A stretch of DNA of 64,000 bases from Nocardioides sp. (GTDB lineage Bacteria; Actinomycetota; Actinomycetes; Propionibacteriales; Nocardioidaceae): the NCBI RefSeq assembly GCF_030150155.1, contig NZ_JASLGR010000030.1:4063-68062 (forward strand), given 5' to 3'. How positions within the stretch are numbered: the first letter of the stretch is position 1; the number at the start of each line of letters is the position of its first letter. A program made the position numbers and the translations under genes. A model generated the notes under the pieces. It was given only the letters and a program-made list of their open reading frames with translations. It searched no databases and was not told the origin of the DNA. Positions 24,382-33,396 of the stretch are shown one piece after another.

Positions 24382-26292
24382 TCAGGAGACCTTGCCGACG
24401 CGGATGACCTTCACGTACGGGGCGTGGCCGGCCTGGGTGACGGTGACCCGCACCGAGAGGACCTTCTTCTTGTCCTTCTTGGTCGGCTTGTACGTGGCCT
24501 TGGTGGCGCCCTTGATGGCAGTGCCGTTGCGCAGCCACTGGTAGCTGGTCGTCGCGCCGGCGGGAGCCTTCGGCTTCGTGACGGTGAGCTTCGTGCCCAC
24601 CTTGGTCTTGCCCTTCGTCTTCACCTGAGGGGCAGCGGTGACCTTCACGGTCGGCGGTGCTGCGGCAGCCGCGATCGGGGTGCTGAGACCGGCGGCGTAG
24701 GCGAACCAGGTGGTGAAGCCGGGCAGGGTGCCCGTGGCCGCAACCGCGAGGTAACCGCCGAGTTGGGCCTTGGCCAGCACCACCCGCGTGCCGGTGGCGA
24801 ACGGGGTCCCGTTGATGGCCCAGGTGTAGGTGACCGTGGCACCGCGTGCCCACGCGCCGGCTGACGGTGCGATCGACAGCGTGCCGCCGACCCTGGCGGT
24901 GCCGGTGATCCGGAAGGCGCTGGGGTGAGCGACGAACGGCGGAGCGGTGGTGACGGTTCCGACGCTGACCGGGTCGCCGACGAAGAGGGCATCGCTGACC
25001 GCGATCGTGATGGCGTACGTGGTTCCGGCTGCGAGGGTGGTGGCGTCACCGAGGCTGCAGCTGGTGGTGGTCTCGTCGACGTCACACCCGTGCGAGTTGG
25101 TGACGGTGAAGGTGCGGGGCTTGACCGACGCAGGTGCGTTCACCGGTGTGGCGGTCACGATGTGCGTGGTGTCGTAGTCCGCGTCCCACGTGACAGTGAT
25201 CGAGTTCGGGTCACTGGCAGTGGCTCGCGCGGTGGGGTGGCCGGGCGTCGGCGCCCCGGCGATCACGATCCTCGAGGACCCCGGATCCAGGGCCCATGCC
25301 GTCCGGCTGGCAGCGGAGACGACGAAGGACGTCATGCGCAGATCGTCGTCGTTGAAGGAGTACCAGCGCGGGTAGAGACTCTCGTCGGCGTACTTCGCGA
25401 GCTTGTCCAGGTCCACCATGGTGAGCGTCTGGTTGGTCCCGAGGTAGACCTGCTGATGGTCGTCGGAGAGGGTCATCCTTCCCGCAGTGTTGCCGATGAA
25501 GACGTCGGTTGTGTTGCTGAGGGTGCCGTCGGCAGCCACGGTGTAGGAGTGGAGGTCGTTCTGTGCGCCACCGGAGACGAGAACCTGGTGGTCGGAGGCC
25601 TTGAGCAGGTCGACCGGCTGGTAGCCGCCCAGGTTCGTCGACTCCTCGGGCGTCCACAACCAGCCGCCCTGTCCGTCCTCCTCCCAGGTCGAGCCGATCA
25701 CCACCGGCTGGCTCGCCCCATCGACGAAGGTGAGGTCGACGAGGGTGGCGTTGTCGGGGACGTAGGTGAGCTGCGCCACGGCGGTCGGGGCGGCGTCAGC
25801 GTGCGCTGTCCAGGTGAAGGGTGAGTGGGGGTCGTCGTCGGCGATTCCGACGGCGACGGGAACACCGTCGACCAGGGTGAAGGCGGAGGCCGCGACACCC
25901 TCCGGTGAGGCATAGCGGACCGCCTCGTCCTCGCTGTTGCCGGACCAGGACCAGACGTCTCCGCCAGCGGTGAAGAAGACGCCGGTCGGGGTGGTGACCA
26001 GGCCCGCGGCCTCGCTCGTGTCGAGGATCTCGGCGCTGCCGGTGGCGAGGTCGATCGCCTCGACCATGGTCTCCTCAGCCTGGCCGTATCCGGCCACGTA
26101 CGCGGTGGAGTCGTCGGGGGAGACAGCGAAGTCGGCAGCGTAGCTGAAGCCGTACGCCGCCGCGTTCAGGTCGATCGAGGTGCCCGCCGTCGACGGCGCG
26201 GGATCGGCATGCGCCGGGGCGGTGGTGAGGCCGAGGCAGATCAGGCCGGCGGAGGCCAGGCCGACGCCGATGCGGCGAGAGGTGAGGTTCAT
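24382..26292 (-). CDS. Secreted beta-propeller/fibronectin/Ig-like protein of unknown function
   Basis: This is a 636-residue exported protein. A Sec signal peptide is clear (positively charged start, hydrophobic GVGLASAGLICLGLTT, cleavage after AHA near residue 30). Residues 40-350 contain WD/YVTN-like repeats (VSPDDSTAYVAG, LSDDHQQVYLGT, YSFNDDDLRMTSF) consistent with a beta-propeller. Then comes a fibronectin-III-like domain with a disulfide pair (HGCDVDETTTSCSLG), an Ig-like domain, and a lysine-rich C-terminal Ig-like domain (YQWLRNGTAIKGATKATYKPT). That last domain is related to the C-terminus of the large protein at 49115. There is no sorting motif. The function is unknown. Confidence 0.82.
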   Translation of the reverse strand: MNLTSRRIGVGLASAGLICLGLTTAPAHADPAPSTAGTSIDLNAAAYGFSYAADFAVSPDDSTAYVAGYGQAEETMVEAIDLATGSAEILDTSEAAGLVTTPTGVFFTAGGDVWSWSGNSEDEAVRYASPEGVAASAFTLVDGVPVAVGIADDDPHSPFTWTAHADAAPTAVAQLTYVPDNATLVDLTFVDGASQPVVIGSTWEEDGQGGWLWTPEESTNLGGYQPVDLLKASDHQVLVSGGAQNDLHSYTVAADGTLSNTTDVFIGNTAGRMTLSDDHQQVYLGTNQTLTMVDLDKLAKYADESLYPRWYSFNDDDLRMTSFVVSAASRTAWALDPGSSRIVIAGAPTPGHPTARATASDPNSITVTWDADYDTTHIVTATPVNAPASVKPRTFTVTNSHGCDVDETTTSCSLGDATTLAAGTTYAITIAVSDALFVGDPVSVGTVTTAPPFVAHPSAFRITGTARVGGTLSIAPSAGAWARGATVTYTWAINGTPFATGTRVVLAKAQLGGYLAVAATGTLPGFTTWFAYAAGLSTPIAAAAAPPTVKVTAAPQVKTKGKTKVGTKLTVTKPKAPAGATTSYQWLRNGTAIKGATKATYKPTKKDKKKVLSVRVTVTQAGHAPYVKVIRVGKVS

Positions 26293-26463
26293 CGGGGTCC
26301 TTCAGTGTCGATTCGCGGCAGCGCAGTACGGCCACCAGGTACTCAGGGTGATGGCAGCGGCCGGGGAAGCGATGTCCGATTCTGGCCATGTCAGGGACTG
26401 GTCACCACGAGAGGACGTAGGTCCCGACCACCAGTTCCTCCTGGGCGATGCAACGATGGCCCG

Positions 26464-27408
26464 GTGGTACTCGCACTGGATCTGCTCGCCGTCGGACTCC
26501 GATCCGGCGCGGCCACGGTGACCGACATCGCGTCGCTGGCCCGCCGCGACGTGGGCACCACGCGCCGCCAGCTCGATGCCTTGGCGGAGGCGGGGTATCT
26601 GGTGCTCGCCGGCGAGCGGGTCATCTACGAGCAGCCCGCCGGGGCCGTCGCTGCCGACGTACGTCGTCAGGCCTCCGCCTTGCTGGCCGACCTGGGCACT
26701 CTCGTCGAGCAGATGACGTCGACCGTGGAGGCGTTGCCTGATCTGGTTGCGGCGCAGGCACTCGGGGACGACGTGCCCCGGTTGAGCGTGGAGCTGTTCC
26801 ACGGCGAGAGCGCGGTGACCGACCTGTGGCACCACCTGCTCAGACGGATGCCGTTGCGCGAGACCGACATCGTCCTGCCCGATGCTTCCTCTCTGGCGGT
26901 GGCCGATCCGGCCCTTCAAGAGTCGTGGCACCAAGTGATCGCCGCCCCCGGCAACCGGGCACGCGTGCTCGGCAGTGTCACCGACGCCGTCGCCCCGGCT
27001 CTGCAACGCCGGATGTCGGATGAGCTGGCAGCGGGGGTGGAGATCCGGTTCATGCATGAGCCGCCGTCGTGGTTCTGGGTCGCGGACGGCCAGATCGTGG
27101 CCTTGCCGTTGCAGTGGGGTGAGCACTGGCCGACGTCGGTGGTGGCGATCGCCAGCCCCGCTCTTGCGGGGCTGGCGTCCTGGGCATTCGACCGACTGTG
27201 GGTGGGAGCCGTCTCGCCGCACACCCCGGCCGACAGTTGGGACCCGTTGCTCCGTCTGATGGCGACCGGTTCCACGCTCGAGGCAGCCGCGCGGATCCTC
27301 GGCATTTCCGAACGCACCGGTCGGCGGCGTCTCGCCGACGCGATGGACCACTTCGGTGTCACCTCCCACCTCGCACTCGGGGTGGTGTGGGGGCAGCGGC
27401 GTCGGTGA
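26464..27408 (+). CDS. Regulator with N-terminal TrmB-like and C-terminal LuxR-like helix-turn-helix
   Basis: This is a predicted transcription factor of about 314 residues. The N-terminus forms a winged-helix segment (TVTDIASLARRDVGTTRRQLDALAEAGYLV), a central domain of about 180 residues has no clear family motif, and the C-terminus ends with a LuxR-type helix-turn-helix (LMATGSTLEAAARILGISERTGRRRLADAMDHFGV). Such two-HTH regulators are common in actinobacteria and often sit by secreted or metabolic genes. The frame is open upstream to 26209, but those residues are the antisense of the secreted-protein signal peptide. GTG 26464 is the best start I can see, without a good ribosome site. Confidence 0.75.
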   Translation: MVLALDLLAVGLRSGAATVTDIASLARRDVGTTRRQLDALAEAGYLVLAGERVIYEQPAGAVAADVRRQASALLADLGTLVEQMTSTVEALPDLVAAQALGDDVPRLSVELFHGESAVTDLWHHLLRRMPLRETDIVLPDASSLAVADPALQESWHQVIAAPGNRARVLGSVTDAVAPALQRRMSDELAAGVEIRFMHEPPSWFWVADGQIVALPLQWGEHWPTSVVAIASPALAGLASWAFDRLWVGAVSPHTPADSWDPLLRLMATGSTLEAAARILGISERTGRRRLADAMDHFGVTSHLALGVVWGQRRR

Positions 27409-27427
27409 GGCGCGCTCGGAGTTGCGT

Positions 27428-28459
27428 CTAGTTGCTCCACTCCTTGAGCCGCGAGATCACCGACGCCGGGTTCTCGTCGACCGGGATCACCTGGAGGCTG
27501 GTCACGCCGGCCTCGGCGAAGGCGGCGATCCGCTCCTTCACGTAGGACTCCGGGCCGACCAGGCTGATCAGCTCCAGGAGCTCGAGCGGGACCTTCGCCT
27601 CGGCCTCCTTCTTGTGGCCGGCGAGGTAGAGCTCCTGGATCTCCGCGGCCTCCTTCTCCCACCCGTAGGAGGAGATCAGGTGGTTGTAGAAGTTCTTGCC
27701 CTTGGCGCCCATGCCGCCGACGTAGAGCGCCACGTGCGGCCTGACGAAGTCGAGCAGGCCCTTGACGTCGTCGCCGATCGCGACCAGGCCACCGGCGCTG
27801 ATCTCGAGCGGACCGAGGTCGGCCGAGCGCTTCGCGGTGCCCTTCGCCAGGGCCTCGCCCCAGACCTTGTCGGCGTGCTCGGGGGCGAACAGGATCGGCA
27901 GCCAGCCGTCGGCGACCTCGGCGGTCAGCGCCACGTTGGCATCACCCAGGGCGGCGATCCAGATCGGCAGGTCGGCGCGCTCGGGGCGGGTGAGCAGCTT
28001 GAGCGGCTTGCCCAGGCCGAGCCCCTGGCCCTCGGGCAGCGGCAGGGTGAAGTGCTTGCCGGAGTAGACCAGCGGCTCGCGGCGCAGGCCCATCCGCAGG
28101 ATCTCGATCATCTCGCGGGTGCGCCCCAGCGGCTTGTCGTAGGGCATCCCGTGGAACCCCTCGATCACCTGCGGCCCCGAGGCGCCCAGGCCGAGGATCG
28201 CGCGGCCGCCGGAGACGTTGTCCAGCCCGGCGGCGGTCTGCAGCATCGCGCCCGGCGTGCGGGAGAAGACGTTGAGGATGCCGGCGCCGATCTCGACGGT
28301 CTCGGTCTTGGCCGCCAGGTAGCCCAGCAGCGAGACGCCGTCGAAGCCGTAGGCCTCAGCAACCCAGACCTGGTCGAGTCCTGCCTTTTCCAGCTCGACC
28401 ACCTGATCGGCGGCGTCGCGGGGGTTTCCGGCGTACTGGAGAGCCATCGAGATCTTCAC
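27428..28459 (-). CDS. LLM class F420-dependent oxidoreductase
   Basis: This is a 343-residue luciferase-like TIM-barrel enzyme, probably F420-dependent given the actinobacterial setting. Family features are MALQYAG at the start, EKAGLDQVWVAEAYGFDGVSLLGYLAAKT, the IGAGILNVFSRTPGAMLQTAAGLD strand-loop, LGLGASGPQVIEGFHG and the C-terminal VGPESYVKERIAAFAEAGVTSLQVIPV. The start at GTG 28459 is chosen because TAGGTT lies seven bases upstream on the minus strand, and residues further upstream do not fit the family. It is divergent from the hexapeptide protein with only 39 bases between. Confidence 0.88.
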   Translation of the reverse strand: MKISMALQYAGNPRDAADQVVELEKAGLDQVWVAEAYGFDGVSLLGYLAAKTETVEIGAGILNVFSRTPGAMLQTAAGLDNVSGGRAILGLGASGPQVIEGFHGMPYDKPLGRTREMIEILRMGLRREPLVYSGKHFTLPLPEGQGLGLGKPLKLLTRPERADLPIWIAALGDANVALTAEVADGWLPILFAPEHADKVWGEALAKGTAKRSADLGPLEISAGGLVAIGDDVKGLLDFVRPHVALYVGGMGAKGKNFYNHLISSYGWEKEAAEIQELYLAGHKKEAEAKVPLELLELISLVGPESYVKERIAAFAEAGVTSLQVIPVDENPASVISRLKEWSN

Positions 28460-28486
28460 CCACCGAAACCTAGCCCACAACTAGGG

Positions 28487-28498
28487 CAGAATCAGCCC
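28487..28498 (+). promoter_or_regulatory. -10 box of a leaderless promoter for the hexapeptide protein
   Basis: CAGAAT at 28487-28492 plus six bases leads to the ATG at 28499. The opposing gene has TAGGTT seven bases before its GTG, so two back-to-back near-leaderless promoters share about 39 bases. Confidence 0.5.
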
Positions 28499-29239
28499 AT
28501 GACTTCACCTCGGTCGTGGACCCTCGGAGCGTCGCTCACGACCGAGCATCGTCAGCGGCTGACCGCCTCCGGTGTCCCGGCGGAGGTGCTGGACGGTCTG
28601 GACCTGCGCGCCATCGCCGACTCCGACCTGCCCGCCTGGTGGCCCGGCTCGGGCAGCGCGATCTATCTGGCACCCGGTGTCGTCATTCACGACGGGCTGC
28701 TGGAGACGCTCACCCTCTATCCGTTCAGCAACGTGCTGATCGTGATCGCCACCGACATCGAGCACGTGGTCTCGATGCTGGTCGGGGGAGACGACGAGCT
28801 GATCTTCCTTGGGCCCGGCTGCGCGCTGACCGCCGCGGAGATCTACTGCGGCGCCGGCTCCTCGATCGTGCTGGTCGGCCACGTGGTCGCCACCCGCTGC
28901 GCGATCATCGACGCCCGCAACGGGGGCTCCATCTACTGCGCCGACGACCAGCTCTGGGCCGCCGACGTCTACCTCGCCACCGACGACATGCACCGGCTCA
29001 CCGACGTCGCCACCGGAGCCCGACTCAATCCGTACGGCGGCCACATCCGGCTCGGGGAACACGTGTGGCTGTGCCGCGACGCGATCGTGACCGGGGATGT
29101 CGAGATCGGCGACGGCTCGGTCGTGGGGGCACGCGCGATGGTGCGCAACCAGAAGGTGCCGGCCCAGGTCGCGGTGGCCGGCGCTCCGGCCCGCGTGATC
29201 CGCGAGGGCGTCACCTGGGACGGGGAGGACCGCCCCTGA
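28499..29239 (+). CDS. Left-handed beta-helix (hexapeptide-repeat-like) protein, possible acyltransferase
   Basis: This 246-residue protein contains extended beta-helix-like repeats of the LbH acyltransferase superfamily (GSAIYLAPGVVIHD, CALTAAEIYCGAGSSIVLVGHVV, IRLGEHVWLCRDAIVTGDVEIGDGSVVGARAMV). It ends with VAVAGAPARVIREGVTW, the typical closing loop of hexapeptide acetyltransferases (VVAGNPAKVI). A classical catalytic histidine is not obvious. It may modify a sugar or be a capsule-type O-acetyltransferase, but the substrate is unknown. Confidence 0.72.
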   Translation: MTSPRSWTLGASLTTEHRQRLTASGVPAEVLDGLDLRAIADSDLPAWWPGSGSAIYLAPGVVIHDGLLETLTLYPFSNVLIVIATDIEHVVSMLVGGDDELIFLGPGCALTAAEIYCGAGSSIVLVGHVVATRCAIIDARNGGSIYCADDQLWAADVYLATDDMHRLTDVATGARLNPYGGHIRLGEHVWLCRDAIVTGDVEIGDGSVVGARAMVRNQKVPAQVAVAGAPARVIREGVTWDGEDRP

Positions 29240-29248
29240 GCTGACCGT

Positions 29249-29272
29249 GAGCCGTCCTTGAGGCGACGGCTC
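29249..29272. terminator. Hairpin after the hexapeptide protein gene
   Basis: Perfect 8-bp arms (GAGCCGTC at 29249-29256, GACGGCTC at 29265-29272) with an eight-base loop, ten bases after the stop. There is no T-run, so it may be a weak terminator. Confidence 0.5.
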
Positions 29273-29324
29273 GTGTTCACCTCGATGGTGCTGGGGTGAC
29301 ACCTGGGGCGATGAGCCTGGAGGC

Positions 29325-30164
29325 ATGACCTCGCTCGGCTTGGGGCTGGTGATCGGGCACCGCGGTGCGCCGTCACACCTCCCTGAGAACACCCTGGCCT
29401 CCTTCCGCTTCGCCTGCCGCGCAGGCGCCGACTCGGTGGAGACCGACGTCCAGGTCTCCTCCGACGGCGTCCTGGTGCTGGTCCACGACACCGAGCTGTC
29501 GCGCACCACCGACGTGGCGCTGCTTCCGCAGTACGCCGAGCGGCGGACCACCCGGGTGGTCGGGGACCAGCTCCTGGAGGGCTGGTTCGTCGACGACTTC
29601 ACCCTGGCCGAGCTGCGCACGCTCACCCCCGAGTCCCGCCGTATCCCGACCCTCGACGAGCTGCTCCTGCTGCTTGCGGCCGAGTCGGCTGCCGCCGGGC
29701 GCCGGATCGGCCTCCACCTTGAGGTGAAGAACCCCGCCTACTTCGCGGCCGCCGGGCTGCCGATCGCCGGCCCGCTGCTGGCCACCCTGCGCGACCACCG
29801 CCTCGACCGGCGCGGCAAGCGGGTCTGGATCCAGTCCTTCGACGAGCAGTTCCTGCGGCTGATCTCCCCGGCCACCACGTTGCCGTTGGTGCAGCTGCTG
29901 GAGGCCGACCAGCCCTTCCGGTGCGATGCGGTGGCGGCGTACGCCGACGCGATCGGGCCCGACCGGAGCCTGGTGCTCGCCGGGGACACGGTCGAGACCG
30001 GGCTGGTGGCCGAGGCGCACCGGGCCGGGCTCTACGTCTTCGCCTGGACGCTGCGCGGCGACGTCGCCCAGGCGCGGCGCTTCCTCGACGCCGGGGTCGA
30101 CGGTGTCTTCAGCGACGACCCCGAGGTCGCGCTGACGGCCCGTGGGTTGGTGCCCGCCCTCTAA
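29325..30164 (+). CDS. Glycerophosphodiester phosphodiesterase
   Basis: This is a 279-residue GDPD that hydrolyses deacylated phospholipids to glycerol 3-phosphate and an alcohol. The catalytic start GHRGAPSHLPENTLASFRFACRAGAD has the two histidine/arginine region and the ENT motif. E(T)DVQVSSDGVLVLVHD supplies the metal-binding ExD and second catalytic histidine. HLEVKN and the closing VDGVFSDDPEVAL complete the barrel. There is no signal peptide, so it is probably cytosolic. A GGAGG ribosome site lies close to the ATG. Its TAA overlaps the convergent gene's stop by three bases. Confidence 0.93.
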   Translation: MTSLGLGLVIGHRGAPSHLPENTLASFRFACRAGADSVETDVQVSSDGVLVLVHDTELSRTTDVALLPQYAERRTTRVVGDQLLEGWFVDDFTLAELRTLTPESRRIPTLDELLLLLAAESAAAGRRIGLHLEVKNPAYFAAAGLPIAGPLLATLRDHRLDRRGKRVWIQSFDEQFLRLISPATTLPLVQLLEADQPFRCDAVAAYADAIGPDRSLVLAGDTVETGLVAEAHRAGLYVFAWTLRGDVAQARRFLDAGVDGVFSDDPEVALTARGLVPAL

Positions 30165-30670
30165 CGGCGTACGCCGTGGCGGCGGGCGCTCGTCACCGCT
30201 GTCGCGATCAGGCCGACCGCCCCGGCGATCAGCCACGGGATCGGCATCAGCCAGCGGATGTCGTCGCCGGTGACGGTGTCGGTCTGCACCAGCGCCCAGG
30301 CACCGACCATGCAGGCGAAGGCCAGGCTCATCACCAGCTGGCCGATGTTGAGCGGGTGCCAGCCGGAGGTGCGGCGTGCGGGCTCCCAGGGCTCCACCTC
30401 GCTCGGCTCGCTCTGCTCGGTCTGTCCGATCGGCCCAGTCGGGTCCGTCGGGTCAGTGGGCTCGGTCTGCGCAGGGGGCTCGTCGGGGGAGAACGCAGCG
30501 GTCGGCGTCTCCTTGGTGAAGCTGATCGTCGGCGAGGTGGCCTCGCCGGTCGTTGCGACGTCCGGCGCGATGTCAGACGTGGTGTCAGGCGTGGTGTCGA
30601 ACCTGGTGTCGTGCGTGGTGTCGGGCTCGGGAGTCTGACCGGCGGTCGGCTCGACGGGAGGGGGGGTCAT
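30161..30670 (-). CDS. Proline/threonine-rich membrane protein, unknown
   Basis: This is a 169-residue protein. The first 100 residues are low-complexity (T, D, P and E rich with repeated DTTPDTT and PTDPTDPTGP motifs). The rest holds two predicted transmembrane helices (IGQLVMSLAFACMVGAWALV and WLMPIPWLIAGAVGLIATAV) and a basic tail. It starts one base after the PspC gene stop, so it is probably cotranscribed with it. The hydrophilic arm is expected to be cytoplasmic. No function can be assigned. Confidence 0.72.
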   Translation of the reverse strand: MTPPPVEPTAGQTPEPDTTHDTRFDTTPDTTSDIAPDVATTGEATSPTISFTKETPTAAFSPDEPPAQTEPTDPTDPTGPIGQTEQSEPSEVEPWEPARRTSGWHPLNIGQLVMSLAFACMVGAWALVQTDTVTGDDIRWLMPIPWLIAGAVGLIATAVTSARRHGVRR

Positions 30671-30671
30671 C

Positions 30672-31940
30672 TCAGTTCTCGCTCTCGTTCGGCGTGGTGA
30701 TGCGGATGTCGCCGACCGCCACGCTGGCGTCGATGGTCACGGTGGGCTGGCCGGTCACGGGGGAGTCGCCGGCACTGGCGTTGAGGTTGATCCCGCCCTG
30801 CTCGTGGCCCAGGACGTCCAGGTGGCCGACGCCGGAGACCTTCGCCGTAGCGCGGACCCCGATCGAGCTGGGCAGGTAGACCCGGATGGTGCCGACGTTG
30901 GCGTGCAGCTCGATCCGGCGGCCGTCGAGGCCGGTCAGGTCGGTGACGTCGCGCAGGTCGAGGGTGAGGTCCCCGCCCCCGATCCGGTAGGAGTCGTCGA
31001 CGGCCGAGGCCGTCACCGGCCGGGCGTTGACGGTGTCGTTGGTGCCCCAGCGGTCGTGGGTGACCGCACCGCCGAGCCACAGTGCCGCGATCAGGCCGGC
31101 GGCGATCAGCCCCCCGGCGCGACCCCAGACCGAGCCCACCAGCAGCATCAGGGCGATCAGTCCGAGCGCCAGGGCCGGGTAGGCGGGCTCGGCGACGGTG
31201 GCGCCGGCGGCGTCGATCACGCCCAGGCCGATCTCGGCCAGGATGACCAGGGCCATCGTGAACCAGAAGAGCAGCGGTCCGCGCTTGGTCGAGCCGCGCA
31301 GCCGGCGGGCGGCGGCACGGTCGGCGTGTTCGCGGGCCTTGGCCAGTGCCTGCTCGGTAGCCACCTGGGCCTTGGTCAGCGCCACGATCCGTGCTGCGTC
31401 CGCCTCGCGCTTGGCCCGTTCCAAGGCCTCCTGGGTGCTGGCCTGGGCCTGCTCCAGGGCGTCGGCGACGGCGATCTCGGCAGCGCCGCGGTCGGCCTCG
31501 GGATCCGAGCGCCGTCCCCAGACCTGGCTCAGGCCGAGGCAGACCAGGAGCACCACGACCAGCCACCACGGGAAGTTGAAGCCGCCGGCGATGTCGCTGA
31601 TCGCGGCCAGGCCGCCGAGAGCGAGGCCCAGCCACAGCACGAAGGTGCGAGAGCGTGCGTCGACCGTGACGATCGCCTTGCCGTCGCGCTCGTCGGGCAT
31701 GAACAGCCAGCCGGCGCCGTACACGATCAGGCCGGAGCCGCCGAAGAAGACGGAGATCACCAGGGCGATCCGGACGATGATCGGGTCGATGTCGAGGTGG
31801 CGCGCGATGCCGCCGGCGACACCGGCGACGTGGCGGTTCTCGGGGCTGGAGGAGGTCGTGCGGACCAGCCGGCCGAGATCGCGGAGGTCGTCGCGGTTCG
31901 TCCGTGGTCCCTGGGGTGCCTGGGTGCCGGTGTCGCTCAT
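30672..31940 (-). CDS. PspC domain membrane protein with C-terminal LiaF/toastrack-like domain
   Basis: This is a 422-residue membrane protein. The N-terminal PspC domain (HVAGVAGGIARHLDIDPIIVRIALVISVFFGGSGLIVYGAGWLFMP) is followed by further helices. An alanine-rich coiled-coil-like cytoplasmic segment comes next (DALEQAQASTQEALERAKREADAARIV, about residues 165-215), then four more helices and a C-terminal beta-rich domain (YRIGGGDLTLDLRDVTDLTG, IELHANVGTIRVYLP, SVAVGDIRITTPN). This layout recalls PspC/LiaF-type modules that sense envelope stress and hold a kinase inactive. The divergent histidine kinase, which also has a PspC domain, supports that role. Confidence 0.85.
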   Translation of the reverse strand: MSDTGTQAPQGPRTNRDDLRDLGRLVRTTSSSPENRHVAGVAGGIARHLDIDPIIVRIALVISVFFGGSGLIVYGAGWLFMPDERDGKAIVTVDARSRTFVLWLGLALGGLAAISDIAGGFNFPWWLVVVLLVCLGLSQVWGRRSDPEADRGAAEIAVADALEQAQASTQEALERAKREADAARIVALTKAQVATEQALAKAREHADRAAARRLRGSTKRGPLLFWFTMALVILAEIGLGVIDAAGATVAEPAYPALALGLIALMLLVGSVWGRAGGLIAAGLIAALWLGGAVTHDRWGTNDTVNARPVTASAVDDSYRIGGGDLTLDLRDVTDLTGLDGRRIELHANVGTIRVYLPSSIGVRATAKVSGVGHLDVLGHEQGGINLNASAGDSPVTGQPTVTIDASVAVGDIRITTPNESEN

Positions 31941-31984
31941 GGCTCCAGCCTGGCGGCTCGTCCAGCGTCGCGGTATCGGGGGCG

Positions 31985-32058
31985 ACCCTGAACCGGACCT
32001 GAGGCACCCTGAGCCGCCCCGGCCGACCCGCGCGACCGATTCAGGGGTGGGTCAGGGG
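31985..32058. promoter_or_regulatory. Phased CCTGA / TCAGG half-sites in the PspC-kinase divergent region
   Basis: Three CCTGA elements (their TGA triplets at 31989-31991, 32000-32002 and 32010-32012) are spaced 11 and 10 bases apart. Two inverted TCAGGGG elements begin at 32041 and 32052, also 11 bases apart. Helically phased half-sites between an envelope-stress kinase pair and its partner module suggest a binding region for the LuxR-type response regulator. Confidence 0.45.
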
Positions 32059-32106
32059 ATCACCGCATCGCGCGCGCCGCGCCCGATGGGCGACGATGGA
32101 GCCATC

Positions 32107-33396
32107 ATGACCCAGCAGACCTTCCCCCGGACGCCGTTGGACCCGCCGGTACGGCGTGCCACCCGCGACACCGAGAACTCGATCTTCGGGGGAGTCGCGG
32201 CGGGACTTGCCGAGCATCTGGCGGTCCCGGTGCTGTGGACGCGGGTCTCCTTCATCGTGCTGAGCGCGCTGGGCGGCTTCGGTGCCGTCTTCTACCTGGC
32301 GCTGTGGGCGGCGCTGCCTTCGCGGGACCGGTTCGAGGTCTCCACCCCGGGGGGCGAGTCCGCCTCCCGGGGCGGGCGGCGTCCCGGACCGATCCGCCGG
32401 CTGGCCGATGCCGGGCCGACCGTCGCCCTGGCGGCGCTGGGGGTGGGCGTGATCTTCATCCTCGAGGCGGTCTTCGGGCTCCGCCAGGCGTTCTGGCCGC
32501 TGCTGCTGGCCGGCGTCGGCATCGGCCTGATCTGGCGCCAGGCCGACGAGGCCCAGCGCGAGCGGTGGATCGACAGCGCCGGCCGGATCGACCCGATGCG
32601 AGTGCTGTTCGGCCGGGGCTGGCAGTCCTGGGTGCGGATCGGCGCGGGGCTGACGCTGCTGGCGCTGGCGGCGGTCTACGTCGCGGTGATGAACGCGACC
32701 GTGACCGGTCTGGGCGTCACCGTCATCCTGGTGCTGGGGGCGCTGGCCCTGATGGTCGGGCCGCTGCTGGCCCGGCTGGCTCGCGACCTCTCCGCCGAGC
32801 GCGAGGAGCGGATCCGTACCCAGGAGCGGGCCGACGTGGCCGCCCACCTGCACGACTCGGTGCTCCAGACCCTGGCCCTGATCCAGAAGAGCGCCGCGGA
32901 CCCGACCGTGGTCGCCCGGCTGGCCCGCGCCCAGGAGCGGGACCTGCGGTCCTGGCTGTACGCCGGCGACGCGGACGGCCCCGAGACCCTGGCCAGCGCG
33001 CTGCGGGCGGTGGCCGCCGAGGTCGAGGACACCCGTGGCCTCACGGTGGAGGTCGTGGTCGTCGGCGACGTGGCGTTCACCGAGGAGCTGCGCCCGCTGG
33101 TCGCGGCCAGCAAGGAGGCCCTGACCAACGCGGCCAAGCACGCCGGCGTCACGCAGGTCTCGCTCTACGCCGAGGTGGGCGGCAACGAGGCCGAGGTCTT
33201 CGTCCGCGACCGCGGGGTCGGCTTCGACCGGGAGGCGATCGGCGAGGATCGGCACGGAGTCACCGATTCCATCATCGACAGGATGCGACGCCACGGTGGC
33301 GTCGCGCAGGTGCAGTCCGCGCCGGGGGAGGGCACCGAGGTGCATCTGCGGATGCCGATGCGGAGCCCGGCACGGGAGCAGGAGGACCAGGCATGA
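32107..33396 (+). CDS. PspC domain sensor histidine kinase
   Basis: This is a 429-residue membrane kinase. Residues 20-70 form a PspC domain (IFGGVAAGLAEHLAVPVLWTRVSFIVLSALGGFGAVFYLALWAALP). Two to four further membrane helices follow, then a HisKA_3-type dimerisation domain with the phospho-acceptor histidine in DVAAHLHDSVLQTLALIQ, and an HATPase domain with EALTNAAKHA and DRGVGFD. It pairs with the LuxR-type regulator whose ATG overlaps its stop. ATG 32086 is an alternative start seven codons upstream. The pair probably monitors the cell envelope together with the divergent PspC module. Confidence 0.92.
   Translation: MTQQTFPRTPLDPPVRRATRDTENSIFGGVAAGLAEHLAVPVLWTRVSFIVLSALGGFGAVFYLALWAALPSRDRFEVSTPGGESASRGGRRPGPIRRLADAGPTVALAALGVGVIFILEAVFGLRQAFWPLLLAGVGIGLIWRQADEAQRERWIDSAGRIDPMRVLFGRGWQSWVRIGAGLTLLALAAVYVAVMNATVTGLGVTVILVLGALALMVGPLLARLARDLSAEREERIRTQERADVAAHLHDSVLQTLALIQKSAADPTVVARLARAQERDLRSWLYAGDADGPETLASALRAVAAEVEDTRGLTVEVVVVGDVAFTEELRPLVAASKEALTNAAKHAGVTQVSLYAEVGGNEAEVFVRDRGVGFDREAIGEDRHGVTDSIIDRMRRHGGVAQVQSAPGEGTEVHLRMPMRSPAREQEDQA

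Noticed and set aside
26209..26463. 85-codon N-terminal extension of the two-HTH regulator
   Set aside because: The extra residues are antisense to the signal peptide and upstream region of the secreted protein and show no fold.
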